Of a stretch of 64,000 nt of DNA, positions 52,358 to 60,974 are shown one piece after another (positions within the stretch are counted from its first letter, which is position 1; every line of letters starts with the position of its first letter). Made by a program: the position numbers and the translations under genes. The DNA comes from Desulforhopalus singaporensis (GTDB lineage Bacteria > Desulfobacterota > Desulfobulbia > Desulfobulbales > Desulfocapsaceae): positions 1 through 64,000 of the forward strand of contig NZ_FNJI01000023.1 of NCBI RefSeq assembly GCF_900104445.1, written 5' to 3'. The notes beneath the pieces are model-generated. The model ran no database searches. It saw only the letters and a list, made by a program, of their open reading frames with translations, and was not told the origin of the DNA.

Positions 52358-53095
52358 ATGCCACAGATCAATTACCCGAACAGGAAAACAGACGACATGA
52401 ACAGCGCACAAATGTCAAACCGGACACCCGAATCAGATGTCGACAACAGGATCTGGATTTTCGGTGGAGGTAAATTTGGGTCACAGGCCGCGAACACATT
52501 AATAACAAAAACGCCGGAAGCACACATCACCCTGGTGGACAAAAAGAGGCTCACCGCCCTGCCCGGTGATATCAATTTTGTCCGCTGTGATGCGCTCGAC
52601 TGGCTCATAGAGCATGTCGCCACCGACACTGCCGGAGTAAAAATCATCCCCGCCGTCCCCATCCACCTGGCAGCCAGGTGGCTCTGCCGAAAATTTCTGC
52701 TGGACGGATTTCGCATAACCCCGCTAGAGATCCCCGTCGAACTGCTCATGCGTCTTCCCAATCCCTTCCAACTGGCTGAAAATTGCGTAGCTGTGTCCCA
52801 TGCCGATTTCCTGTGCCCCCCCGACTGCACTGCGCCGGATAGAGTCTGTACCCATACCGGACTGCCACGGCCCGAGCCGTTATATGAGCTGCTGCACCAC
52901 CGGAGCCGCAGTTACTTCACTCCGCTTATACTCACAAGCCTCCAGTTCGGCCGGGGAGTGGGCGGATATTATGCAGGTGACTTACAAAAAATCTATAAAA
53001 CCGCCACCTCCCTGGCAACCAGACCTCTTCTTATCGGCACCGCCTGCAAATGCCACGGCGTCATCGACGGGCTGGTTCTTGAACCCGCCGTGTAA
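52358..53095 (+). CDS. Conserved hypothetical protein with Rossmann-like N-terminus
   Basis: A 245-residue soluble protein, immediately downstream of the aldo/keto reductase. Residues about 30-60 read RIWIFGGGKFGSQAANTL, then ITLVDKK, a nucleotide-binding Rossmann start like that of TrkA or dehydrogenase domains. A later Cys-rich stretch, FLCPPDCTAPDRVCTHTG, could bind metal, and GTACKCHGVIDG near the C-terminus adds two more Cys. I do not recognise a named family. A start at the internal Met of MNSAQMSNRT (52397) is possible. The context suggests a redox partner or sensor for the reductase, which is inference only. Confidence 0.7.
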   Translation: MPQINYPNRKTDDMNSAQMSNRTPESDVDNRIWIFGGGKFGSQAANTLITKTPEAHITLVDKKRLTALPGDINFVRCDALDWLIEHVATDTAGVKIIPAVPIHLAARWLCRKFLLDGFRITPLEIPVELLMRLPNPFQLAENCVAVSHADFLCPPDCTAPDRVCTHTGLPRPEPLYELLHHRSRSYFTPLILTSLQFGRGVGGYYAGDLQKIYKTATSLATRPLLIGTACKCHGVIDGLVLEPAV

Positions 53096-53465
53096 TCGGC
53101 CTGGGCCACCGGCAAAACCGAGTCTGGCGCTCTCCACTTTTCAGCACCGCACCCGTGACAAATCCGGTACTGGTGCCGTGTTGATATGTTTTCCTTTTTT
53201 TTGGGCACAAACATTTCCGTTGTTGCCGTCAACGTTGGCATACTACAAATCCTGCAGGACAAGATAAAAAATTATTGACAAATGAAAGATGCTGGAGGAT
53301 GATGAGATACCGTGACCGAGCGCTTGATCGGCCGCAAAAAATCAAGAATACACAACGACAGACAAAACGCAAGGATGTTCTGATTCGATTTGTATCGGCC
53401 TGTTCATGATCGATCGCTCGGTCGCAAACCAGTATCGCAGTGTAGCTATACCAATCAACCTTTGA

Positions 53466-53492
53466 AAGTTTCATATTGTCCATATGAAACTT
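53466..53492. promoter_or_regulatory. Perfect 11-bp inverted repeat upstream of the membrane-protein gene
   Basis: AAGTTTCATAT and its complement flank a 5-base centre, like an operator for a dimeric regulator. In the same 557-base gap GACCGAGCG (53314) and CGCTCGGTC (53415) form a distant inverted repeat, and TTATAA occurs at 53542, 53571 and 53584. No gene is supported in 53096-53652. Confidence 0.45.
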
Positions 53493-53652
53493 GAAGTTTT
53501 CTCGTGGTGTCAAGTCTGTTTCCAGGTGGCGCGAAACAGATTTATAAAGTTCCTGTCCCGACTCAGCACCTTATAATCTCAGGTTATAAAACGTGTTGAG
53601 TGCAGCTGGAGGGCAGGTAATACTTACCAGAAAGAATTAAGAGGAGGCGTGT

Positions 53653-54864
53653 ATGGCAGCAGGAGAATTAAAACCGAGATGGGGGCAACCGCTCACCGGG
53701 CTTGTTTCGTTTGGAACCTTTCTGGCTATTGCTTTACTGACCTGGTTCATTTTCAGTGATCACAGAGGACCGGTGGGATGGTTTCCATATCCTTTTGTGA
53801 TGTACCTCGCCATGATGATTCTGGTGGGTATCTGGCAGCATATGTTTTTGGGAGATTGGCCTTTTCAGCACATACCGCAGCCCAAGCGCGGTATCATAAT
53901 GACCCTGATGAACCTGGTAATCGTCTGGTTCGTCATAGATGTCCTTTTTTACCGCATTCTGGGGATCGGCTTCAACTTCCTGAGCTACTACGGACTTGAG
54001 ACACTCGGCAAACCGGTAATTCTGGCCCAGGTCGCCGTTGTCTGTTTCGTTCTGATCGGTTTTTATACCTATCCGGTCTTTACCATTTTCTTCGGCAAGT
54101 GGCCCATTCAGCCCAGCAATTTACCGCAACCGGCGGCTGGATTCGCCGAACTTGGATGGGGTTCTTTTATCACCCTGTTTTGCTACGCGGTACTCATTGT
54201 TCCATTTTTCGGTAATATTTTTACGGGACCGGCACTGGGCACGGCCTGGTGGAGCACTATCGGGGGCACCTCCCACGTCCACTGGGTGTTCGGCTGGTGG
54301 GAGTGGGCTATCGTCATTCTTTTCATGACTCCCAACGTCTGGCGGATGAAGCCGTGGAGCGCTATCACCGTGGCGCAGCCGTGGAAAGGACTTATTTCTG
54401 TCATCATCTCCCTGGTCGGCGCATACATAATTGCCCTCATCTGTAAGGCTGCCGCCCCGCTGTGGGTACCGGCGGAGACGTTCCAGTCTCTCGAAGAGGC
54501 CAAGGGGATCGCCGAAGTTCAGCGTTTTCTCTGGCTGCACTCCGCAGAGATAGCGGGTTTTGCCCTTATTCCGTTTCTCATCTGGCACCACTACTTCGAC
54601 GACAGCGCTTTCGGGCTCGACAAAGACGGCTGGTCAGCCTTTACCCTCCGCACTCTTGGTGTAGGGTTGCTGGCCGCGGGAAGCTACTGGGTATACTATT
54701 ACGGAAACTTCGGCCACTGGGCACTGGGTAATCACCATATGACCGAGTTATCCCATCGATTCCCCCATGGAGAATCTCTGGTATGGAATTTCTGGTGGAT
54801 AATTCCTCTTCTCTTTAACGAATGGTTTTTTCACAAATGGCCGTTTTATGTCCACCAGGAGTAG
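53653..54864 (+). CDS. Polytopic membrane protein of unknown function
   Basis: A 403-residue inner-membrane protein with about ten hydrophobic helices, unusually rich in Trp, Phe and His (IWQHMFLGDWPFQH, HVHWVFGWWEW, IPFLIWHHYFDD, NEWFFHKWPFY). Several His residues sit at helix ends, as in haem- or metal-binding membrane enzymes. I do not recognise the family. AGAGGAGGCG precedes the ATG. It is monocistronic, with a long promoter region containing inverted repeats and a strong terminator after it, so it is probably tightly regulated. It ends in TAG. Confidence 0.75.
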   Translation: MAAGELKPRWGQPLTGLVSFGTFLAIALLTWFIFSDHRGPVGWFPYPFVMYLAMMILVGIWQHMFLGDWPFQHIPQPKRGIIMTLMNLVIVWFVIDVLFYRILGIGFNFLSYYGLETLGKPVILAQVAVVCFVLIGFYTYPVFTIFFGKWPIQPSNLPQPAAGFAELGWGSFITLFCYAVLIVPFFGNIFTGPALGTAWWSTIGGTSHVHWVFGWWEWAIVILFMTPNVWRMKPWSAITVAQPWKGLISVIISLVGAYIIALICKAAAPLWVPAETFQSLEEAKGIAEVQRFLWLHSAEIAGFALIPFLIWHHYFDDSAFGLDKDGWSAFTLRTLGVGLLAAGSYWVYYYGNFGHWALGNHHMTELSHRFPHGESLVWNFWWIIPLLFNEWFFHKWPFYVHQE

Positions 54865-54895
54865 CCTGCATCCGGTAATCACCTGATCGTTGACT

Positions 54896-54952
54896 GCACG
54901 GTTTGAGGAGATTGGCATGAGGGATCGCCGCAAACCGTGCTTTTTCTTTCTT
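54896..54952 (+). terminator. Rho-independent terminator of the membrane-protein gene
   Basis: GCACGGTTTG (54896-54905) pairs perfectly with CAAACCGTGC (54931-54940) across a 25-base loop, followed by TTTTTCTTTCTT. Confidence 0.85.
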
Positions 54953-55176
54953 AATTCTGGTCAACAGCCCACACGATTCACGCCTCATGGCTTTTTCTTG
55001 AGCACAGGGCCTGCTGGCGCAAAAGCAGCATCCCCGCATAATCCCGACTCACCAGACGGCGGGCAGCCAAAGCTGCCGAACCGGGCCACCAATTTTATGC
55101 TTGCCATATATTGGTCCGGTGGCCATCATATAATCAGGGTGCTTTTCAACTTGTATACATTTTTTGGACTCGCAGA

Positions 55177-55674
55177 ATGGTTCCCATGTCCGCCAGACGA
55201 TTTTTATTGCCAAAACTTGACAGGTGGTTTGCGCTGCGCGTCACCGCCGTCGCCCTGACCTCCTATCTGGTATTCGGTTATGTTCTCATCCCCCTGCATA
55301 TACGAGGGCGCAGCATGGAACCCACCTATCATGACAATTCCTTTAATTTCAGTTGGAGACAACGTTACCTCTTGGTAAAGCCGAAACGTTTCGCCGTGGT
55401 AACCGTACGATTTTCCGGGACCAGGGTCATGCTCTTGAAGAGGATTATCGCCTTTGCGGGAGAGACCGTCGAATATAGAAAAGGACAACTGTTTATTAAC
55501 GGCAGAAAGGTTGACGAACCCTACGTCAAATACCAGTCAAACTGGAACCTCGAGCCCAGGACGGTTTCCCCCGACCATGTATACGTAATCGGGGATAACA
55601 GGAGCGGGCCAATGGATCGCCACCAGTTTGGTGAAGTTCACGTTCAACGGATTGCAGGAGGCGTGCTCTGGTGA
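55177..55674 (+). CDS. lepB: Signal peptidase I, short form
   Basis: A 165-residue type I signal peptidase. One N-terminal anchor helix (VTAVALTSYLVFGYVLI) precedes the catalytic Ser in RGRSMEPTYHD. The general-base Lys lies in VMLLKRIIAFAGETV, and box E is VYVIGDNRSGPMDRHQFG. It is shorter than E. coli LepB and lacks the insertion in domain II, like Gram-positive SipS-type or secondary peptidases. The start could also be the ATG at 55186. Its last codon overlaps the GTG of the next gene by 4 bases. Confidence 0.88.
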   Translation: MVPMSARRFLLPKLDRWFALRVTAVALTSYLVFGYVLIPLHIRGRSMEPTYHDNSFNFSWRQRYLLVKPKRFAVVTVRFSGTRVMLLKRIIAFAGETVEYRKGQLFINGRKVDEPYVKYQSNWNLEPRTVSPDHVYVIGDNRSGPMDRHQFGEVHVQRIAGGVLW

Positions 55675-56162
55675 AAAAGACAGCGCTGATTCTGATAGTG
55701 ACAGTTGGTGCGGCACTGGTAGCGTGGCTGCTCTGGCGTCCCACCGATGAGAAGAAGATAGTCGCCAATCTTGACAAACTGGCAGCATACTGTTCCTCGC
55801 CCCAAAAACAGACCCCGATGGAGATCATCGCCAGCGCCGCCTCCATCGCCCGTCTTTGCAACGACCCAACCATGGTCACCATCCACTCCTTAAACATAAA
55901 CAGACCGCTCGCCAGCAAGGAGATCAGTGACCACGTCCTGATGCTGAAACGACGGCTTCCCCCTGCCGGATGCAGCTTCCGTGACAGCCGTGTAGACGTG
56001 ACAGGTCCGACCAGCGCCGAGGTGATAACAACCCTCTTTCTTGAAGGCAGGCAGCAGGGGAGTAAATTTACAGACGCATACGAGATGGATATTTCGCTTG
56101 AGAAAAACCAGGGAAAGTGGCTGTTTTCATCTTTTCGTATTGTCGAGTTCGTACAGAAGTAG
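55671..56162 (+). CDS. Membrane-anchored small protein, possible NTF2-like fold
   Basis: A 163-residue protein with one N-terminal hydrophobic segment (MKKTALILIVTVGAALVAWLL), probably an uncleaved anchor, and a periplasmic domain. The C-terminal YEMDISLEKNQGKWLFSSFRIVEFV resembles the last strands of NTF2/SnoaL-type folds, but I cannot name a family. The GTG start overlaps the signal peptidase stop (GTGA), so translation is coupled and the two products may act together at the membrane. It ends in TAG. Confidence 0.7.
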   Translation: MKKTALILIVTVGAALVAWLLWRPTDEKKIVANLDKLAAYCSSPQKQTPMEIIASAASIARLCNDPTMVTIHSLNINRPLASKEISDHVLMLKRRLPPAGCSFRDSRVDVTGPTSAEVITTLFLEGRQQGSKFTDAYEMDISLEKNQGKWLFSSFRIVEFVQK

Positions 56163-56209
56163 CCACTCTCACTTTTCTCACAACCACTGACAAAACCGGG
56201 CGTCACCGG

Positions 56210-57043
56210 TTATTTTTGCGCGACGATCTCAACCGGAGCGATCACCCCGCGCTCTACCCCTTTCATCAGGTTGCTGACTTTAACACCGGTGTTCTTGCCG
56301 AAAATGGTGTGCAGCCCGAGGGGCGACGGTTTTTCTCTCGTCTTTGTTTTTTCGCGCATTCTGGCAAACAGTTCCAGTGCAAACGACCGGCGATTATTTT
56401 CCGATACAACGTGAAAGCCCGCGTCAGCCAGACAATCCCTGTACCGTTGGGGCGTTGCCAGATTATCACTGTTTTTGTCGGTTACCCAGGGAACAGGATA
56501 GTCCAGTTTCCCTTCCCCCACCAGCATCACGTCGTAAATCGCAAACAATGCCCGGGGCTGCAGCAGCCGGTATACCTCCCTGAACAACCCGGCCTTGTCG
56601 CCAATATTCATTCCAACATGCACCATCAGCGCCCCACTGAAAGTTTCATTGCCAAAAGGTGTCGCAAGTGCATTGCCATGGCAGAGCGAAACCTTGGACT
56701 GGAGTGCCAGCCATCGGCTCAGCACATTCCCCACCTCGATATACTCCTGGGTCATATCGATCCCGGTGACCTGGCTGCCACATTTTTCGGCAACATGGCG
56801 GGAGACTCCCCCCAGCCCGCACCCCACATCGAGGACATGGTTTTTTTCCGAGAAATCAAGCTGTTTAAGCAGATTGTCAGTAGCAATTCGTCCACCTACA
56901 TGAAACTCGTCCACCGGGGCCAGTTCTTTTGCACTGATAGTGGTCTCGTTTTTGCCAAGTAGTCCCACCGCCCCCTCTACCGCTTTGAGCAGTTCTCCGT
57001 TGGTGTAATGGTCGACAACGCTTTGTTCCTTTGGTGTAATCAT
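56210..57043 (-). CDS. SAM-dependent methyltransferase (class I)
   Basis: A 277-residue class I methyltransferase. The SAM-binding motif is VLDVGCGLGGVSRHVAEKC (near residue 75), followed by VTGIDMTQEYIEVG. The internal LCHGNALATPFGNETFSGALMVHVGMNIGDK block resembles glycine/sarcosine/dimethylglycine N-methyltransferases, which build glycine betaine, and methyl-arsenic enzymes to a lesser degree. The substrate is unproven. The ATG at 57043 has a CAGGGGGC ribosome site; the longer start at 57094 has none. It is divergent from the second sigma-54 activator. Confidence 0.82.
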   Translation of the reverse strand: MITPKEQSVVDHYTNGELLKAVEGAVGLLGKNETTISAKELAPVDEFHVGGRIATDNLLKQLDFSEKNHVLDVGCGLGGVSRHVAEKCGSQVTGIDMTQEYIEVGNVLSRWLALQSKVSLCHGNALATPFGNETFSGALMVHVGMNIGDKAGLFREVYRLLQPRALFAIYDVMLVGEGKLDYPVPWVTDKNSDNLATPQRYRDCLADAGFHVVSENNRRSFALELFARMREKTKTREKPSPLGLHTIFGKNTGVKVSNLMKGVERGVIAPVEIVAQK

Positions 57044-57244
57044 TTTTGCCCCCTGCTGTTTTTCCCTCTGCCACTCCTGGGCCGGATAATTCATTGCTGG
57101 CGTCAGTCAGCATATTACCAAACATCACGGCGCTGTTGTAAAGATCCTCAGGTTCGTGTATTGATACCAGAAGTCCGGCCCCTGTTTTTTCATAGCACCA
57201 GACGCAAACTGTCGCGCAATAAAAGGTACGAACAAGCCAAACCG

Positions 57245-58990
57245 ATGAACAGCCTGCCCCAAATCATCAACGAAAAAGAGATCATCGAGCATTTCAGCAG
57301 CGGTATCATCGCCACCGACGCCGATGGGATTATCACCCACATCAACCGCAGATGCAAAGAAAAACTGAACATCGGCGGTAACGACTTAACCGGAAAGAGC
57401 ATTTTCCAGGTTCTCCCGTTATTTCAACCCATTGTAAAAGCGTGCCTCAAACAGGGCGTATCCCTTACCAACCAGACCATTAAGACAAATCATGACCAAT
57501 TGGTCATCCATGCAAACCCAATACGACACCGCCAGAGTATCATAGGGGTGGTGCTCAACTTTCAGATTGCCGAAACCCTGGAAATATTTGCCAGGAAATC
57601 CGCCTCATACAAAAAATTAAATCGCCAGCTGGAGACCATTATCGGCGCCTCTTCCGACGGCATATGGGTCTGTGACTCCCGGGGCAACGTCGTCACCATC
57701 AACGGCGCCTCGGAAAAGCTCAACGGCATCAAGGCAGAGGATGTGATCGGTAAAAACGTCGCCGAGCTTCTTGAAAACAAAAATTTCGACCAGCTGGTGA
57801 CAACCAAGGTCCTTGCCAGCGGCAGCCAGGAAACAATTGTCCAGCAGATAAAAAAGACGAACCGAGTGCTCCTCTGCACCGGGACCCCCGCCCGGGACGA
57901 AAACGGCGACATAGCCCTTATTGTTGTCAACGAAAGGGATATGACCGAGCTGGAAAACCTGCGGGACCAGTTCGAACAGCACAAAAAGCTGACGGAAAAA
58001 TTCAAGGAGGAGCTATCGGAACAGACCCGGCGCGAACTCCAGGACAACGCGATTATCACCGAAAGCACCTTGATGAAACAGATTCTGGTAAAATCTTTAA
58101 AACTTGCCCACATCGGCGCATCAAACATTCTGATTCTCGGAGCTTCCGGCACCGGCAAGGGGTTGCTGGCAAAATCGATACACCAGAACAGCATCAGGCG
58201 CAACAACCCCTTTGTTGAAATCAACTGCGCGGCGATCCCGGAGAATCTTCTTGAAGCCGAACTTTTCGGTTTTGAAAAAGGCGCTTTCAGCGGAGCGGCG
58301 GAAATCGGCAAAGTCGGGTTATTCGAACTGGCCCAGGGGGGCACGTTGTTTCTCGACGAAATAGGCGATATGCCGCTGAACCTTCAGACCAAGCTGCTGA
58401 AGTACCTGGACGACAAGAAATTCAGACGTCTTGGCGGAACAAAATCGATACATGTGGAATGCGCTACCATCTCCGCCACCAACAGGGACCTGCCGGAGCT
58501 GGTGGAACAAAACCTGTTCCGGGAAGATCTCTATTACCGGCTCAGCAGTTTCAAGCTGGAGATACCGTCATTGTGCGAAAGAAAGGATGACATCCCCGGA
58601 CTAGTCCGGTTCTACCTGCAGAAATACAACAAAAAATACAACCGGTCCAAATGGATCAGCCACAATGCCGTAAAGCAACTGACGAACTACTCCTTTCCCG
58701 GAAACGTCCGCGAGCTGAAAAATATCATCGAAAACGGGGTGGTGCTGAGCGAAGACGACAACCTTGACAGCTACCTCACCAGCACGGAGGACAGCAAAGA
58801 CCCCCAGCTGCCTTCTTTTAACCTGCCGCAATCCCTACACAACATAGACCTGCCGGCAACACTTGACCAGGTGGAGAGACAGCTGTTGCTGACAGCCAGA
58901 AAACATTGCAAGACCACCAGGGAAATGTCGGCCTTCCTCAACATCAACCAGTCGACCGTGGTGAGAAAGCTCCAAAAACATGGCCTGTAG
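57245..58990 (+). CDS. PAS-domain sigma-54-dependent activator with TyrR-type HTH (regulator 2)
   Basis: A 581-residue enhancer-binding protein. Two PAS domains (about 10-110 and 130-250), a linker coiled-coil, the AAA+ domain (Walker A GASGTGKG, Walker B LFLDEIGDMP) and a C-terminal HTH (TREMSAFLNINQSTVVRKLQKHGL). The sigma-54-contact loop is GAFSGA instead of GAFTGA; Thr to Ser is conservative, but that Thr is normally near-invariant. The ATG at 57245 is chosen because the PAS domain starts directly after it; a longer frame would run into the divergent methyltransferase gene. Three GATGC-N6-GCATC sites and a sigma-54 promoter follow, before gabT, its inferred target. It ends in TAG. Confidence 0.92.
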   Translation: MNSLPQIINEKEIIEHFSSGIIATDADGIITHINRRCKEKLNIGGNDLTGKSIFQVLPLFQPIVKACLKQGVSLTNQTIKTNHDQLVIHANPIRHRQSIIGVVLNFQIAETLEIFARKSASYKKLNRQLETIIGASSDGIWVCDSRGNVVTINGASEKLNGIKAEDVIGKNVAELLENKNFDQLVTTKVLASGSQETIVQQIKKTNRVLLCTGTPARDENGDIALIVVNERDMTELENLRDQFEQHKKLTEKFKEELSEQTRRELQDNAIITESTLMKQILVKSLKLAHIGASNILILGASGTGKGLLAKSIHQNSIRRNNPFVEINCAAIPENLLEAELFGFEKGAFSGAAEIGKVGLFELAQGGTLFLDEIGDMPLNLQTKLLKYLDDKKFRRLGGTKSIHVECATISATNRDLPELVEQNLFREDLYYRLSSFKLEIPSLCERKDDIPGLVRFYLQKYNKKYNRSKWISHNAVKQLTNYSFPGNVRELKNIIENGVVLSEDDNLDSYLTSTEDSKDPQLPSFNLPQSLHNIDLPATLDQVERQLLLTARKHCKTTREMSAFLNINQSTVVRKLQKHGL

Positions 58991-59093
58991 TCCCCGAAAA
59001 ACAATCCGCCAAAAGGCTCCGACAACCTGACAATACCCGCAAGAAATTGCATATATAACCAAGGGTGCTGACGATCGTCACCTCCTGTCGGTT

Positions 59094-59343
59094 GATGCAA
59101 CACCGCATCAAAACTTTAAGAAAAACCGCTTATTTCTTCAACTGTCGTAGCGATATGTTTTTATTAAACAGATTCCATCACTTTTAAAAACTGAGCAACC
59201 CGCCAAAAAGACAATATAATTTTTTAAAAAACCGCAAACACCCCATTCTCCCCTCGCGCCGAACACTCCAAGATGCGTTTCCGCATCAATCACTTTTTTA
59301 TTTACTTTCAAGCTGTTAAACACACAAGATGCAACATTGCATC
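59094..59343. promoter_or_regulatory. Three GATGC-N6-GCATC palindromes (activator sites) upstream of gabT
   Basis: Perfect 16-bp palindromes lie at 59094-59109, 59272-59287 and 59328-59343, about 350, 170 and 110 bases before the predicted start of gabT. The central six bases differ, so only the arms are conserved, as expected for a dimeric HTH protein. Inferred targets of the adjacent PAS/sigma-54 regulator. The 507-base gap 58991-59497 has no gene. Confidence 0.8.
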
Positions 59344-59421
59344 AGACCGCGCATTCACAAACCACCGGCAATTTCGCTATATCCAACTGTATATAGGTGT
59401 TTTTTAAACAATCAGCCCGTT

Positions 59422-59437
59422 TGGTATCGTTATTGCT
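59422..59437 (+). promoter_or_regulatory. Sigma-54 (-24/-12) promoter of gabT
   Basis: TGGTAT-N5-TTGCT carries GG and GC at the required 10-base separation. The predicted start near 59448 gives a 50-base leader. The proximal palindrome ends 79 bases upstream. Confidence 0.75.
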
Positions 59438-59497
59438 GTATCGATACCAAGCGAGGTTCTCCTATTTCTAAAATTCAAACCAACCGGGAGTAAAAAA

Positions 59498-60805
59498 ATG
59501 ACAAAAGCACAAACCAATTCGGCTCTCCACGAACGACGTACCAAAGTTATCGCCCAAGGCTTCGGCAGCGGTCTTGACAGATACGTTTCCCACGCCCAGG
59601 GAGCCATAATCACCGATGTGGAAGGAAACGAATATATCGACTTTGCCGGTGGCATCGCGGTGATGAATGTCGGCCATTCACACCCCAAGGTGGTCAAGGC
59701 GGTACGCGATCAGGCGGAAAAATTCATGCACACATGTTTTATGGTAGCCCCGTACGAATCCCCGGTCAAACTTGCGGAAAAGTTGACGGAAGCGGTCCCC
59801 GGAGATTCTCAAAAAAGTGTCATGTTCGTCAACAGTGGCGCAGAAGCAGTCGAAAATGCTATAAAAATTGCCAGGTACTATACCCAGAAGCCGGCCATAA
59901 TCGCTTTTGAAAACGCTTTTCACGGCCGTACCCTGATGGGGATGTCGCTGACCTCCAAAGTAAAACCGTATAAACACGGTCTGGGACCGTTTGCCCCCGA
60001 AGTGTACCGCATGCCCTACGCCAACTGCTACCGCTGCCCCTTCTCCAAGGAATACCCCGGCTGCGACCTGGCCTGCGCCGATCACCTGGAGGAATTTTTC
60101 ATCGACTACGTCGGAGCGGAACAGACTGCAGCAATTATCATCGAACCGGTACAGGGAGAAGGAGGTTTTATCGCGCCGCCTAAAGAATATTTCAAGAGAC
60201 TGAAGGAGATCTGCGAAAAGAACTCCATCGTCATGATCGCCGACGAGGTACAGACCGGCATAGGCAGGACCGGGTATATGTTCGCCATGGAGCATTACGG
60301 CGTGGAAGCGGATATCACCACCGTTGCCAAAAGCCTCGGCGCAGGCATGCCTATCAGTGCCGTAGTCGGCAAAAAGGAGATAATGGATTCGGTACATCCT
60401 TTTGGCATCGGCGGGACTTACAGCGCCAACCCCATGGCCTGTGAAGCGGCCCTGGCGGTGTTCGATGTATTCGAGTCGGAAAATCTCCTTGAAAAGGCCA
60501 AGAAGTTGGGAGAACAGCTCCACTCAACCCTCAAGTCGTTCCAGGAAAAACATGCCATCATTGGCGATGTCCGTGGTCTTGGACCGATGATAGCCATGGA
60601 ACTTGTTTCCGACAGGGATGCGAAAACCCCGGCACCTGAAAAAGCCAAGCAGCTGGTACAATTCGCCCTGCAGAGGAACCTGATCCTGCTCTCCTGCGGT
60701 ACCCATGGAAATGTCATCAGATTCCTGATGCCTCTCGTCATTACCGATGAACAACTGGCGAAGGGACTTGAGATTATTGACAATGGATTGACCGCCATCA
60801 GCTGA
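59498..60805 (+). CDS. gabT: 4-aminobutyrate aminotransferase (class III, PLP)
   Basis: A 435-residue class III aminotransferase, transferring the amino group of 4-aminobutyrate or a similar omega-amino acid to 2-oxoglutarate and giving the semialdehyde. Visible blocks are VNSGAEAVENAIKIAR, ENAFHGRTLMG, IADEVQTGIGRTG (PLP Asp), and VAKSLGAGMP with the Schiff-base Lys. An unusual Cys-rich insert (CYRCPFSKEYPGCDLACADHLEEF), also known in some clostridial and deltaproteobacterial GabT, lies near residue 175. GGGAG precedes the ATG. Controlled by the sigma-54 promoter and regulator 2 upstream, and followed by an aldehyde oxidoreductase that could consume its product. Confidence 0.92.
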   Translation: MTKAQTNSALHERRTKVIAQGFGSGLDRYVSHAQGAIITDVEGNEYIDFAGGIAVMNVGHSHPKVVKAVRDQAEKFMHTCFMVAPYESPVKLAEKLTEAVPGDSQKSVMFVNSGAEAVENAIKIARYYTQKPAIIAFENAFHGRTLMGMSLTSKVKPYKHGLGPFAPEVYRMPYANCYRCPFSKEYPGCDLACADHLEEFFIDYVGAEQTAAIIIEPVQGEGGFIAPPKEYFKRLKEICEKNSIVMIADEVQTGIGRTGYMFAMEHYGVEADITTVAKSLGAGMPISAVVGKKEIMDSVHPFGIGGTYSANPMACEAALAVFDVFESENLLEKAKKLGEQLHSTLKSFQEKHAIIGDVRGLGPMIAMELVSDRDAKTPAPEKAKQLVQFALQRNLILLSCGTHGNVIRFLMPLVITDEQLAKGLEIIDNGLTAIS

Positions 60806-60889
60806 CAACCGGCGAGCCGGCCCGTGCTTCCGCACAAGCTGTATGGGCTGAGAACAACTGGCTTGCCAATCGACAGCGCAGCTGAGCTG

Positions 60890-60922
60890 CCGGGTGTTGC
60901 ATGTTACCGCATCAACACCCGG
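60890..60922 (+). other. Hairpin between gabT and the aldehyde oxidoreductase gene
   Basis: CCGGGTGTTG (60890-60899) pairs perfectly with CAACACCCGG (60913-60922). There is no T-run. The loop contains one GCATC half-site of regulator 2. It may be an mRNA processing or stability element within the operon. Confidence 0.4.
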
Positions 60923-60974
60923 CTGAGTTGCCAGCAACCTAAAATCAAACGAATAACAATTATCGAGGGAAAGA

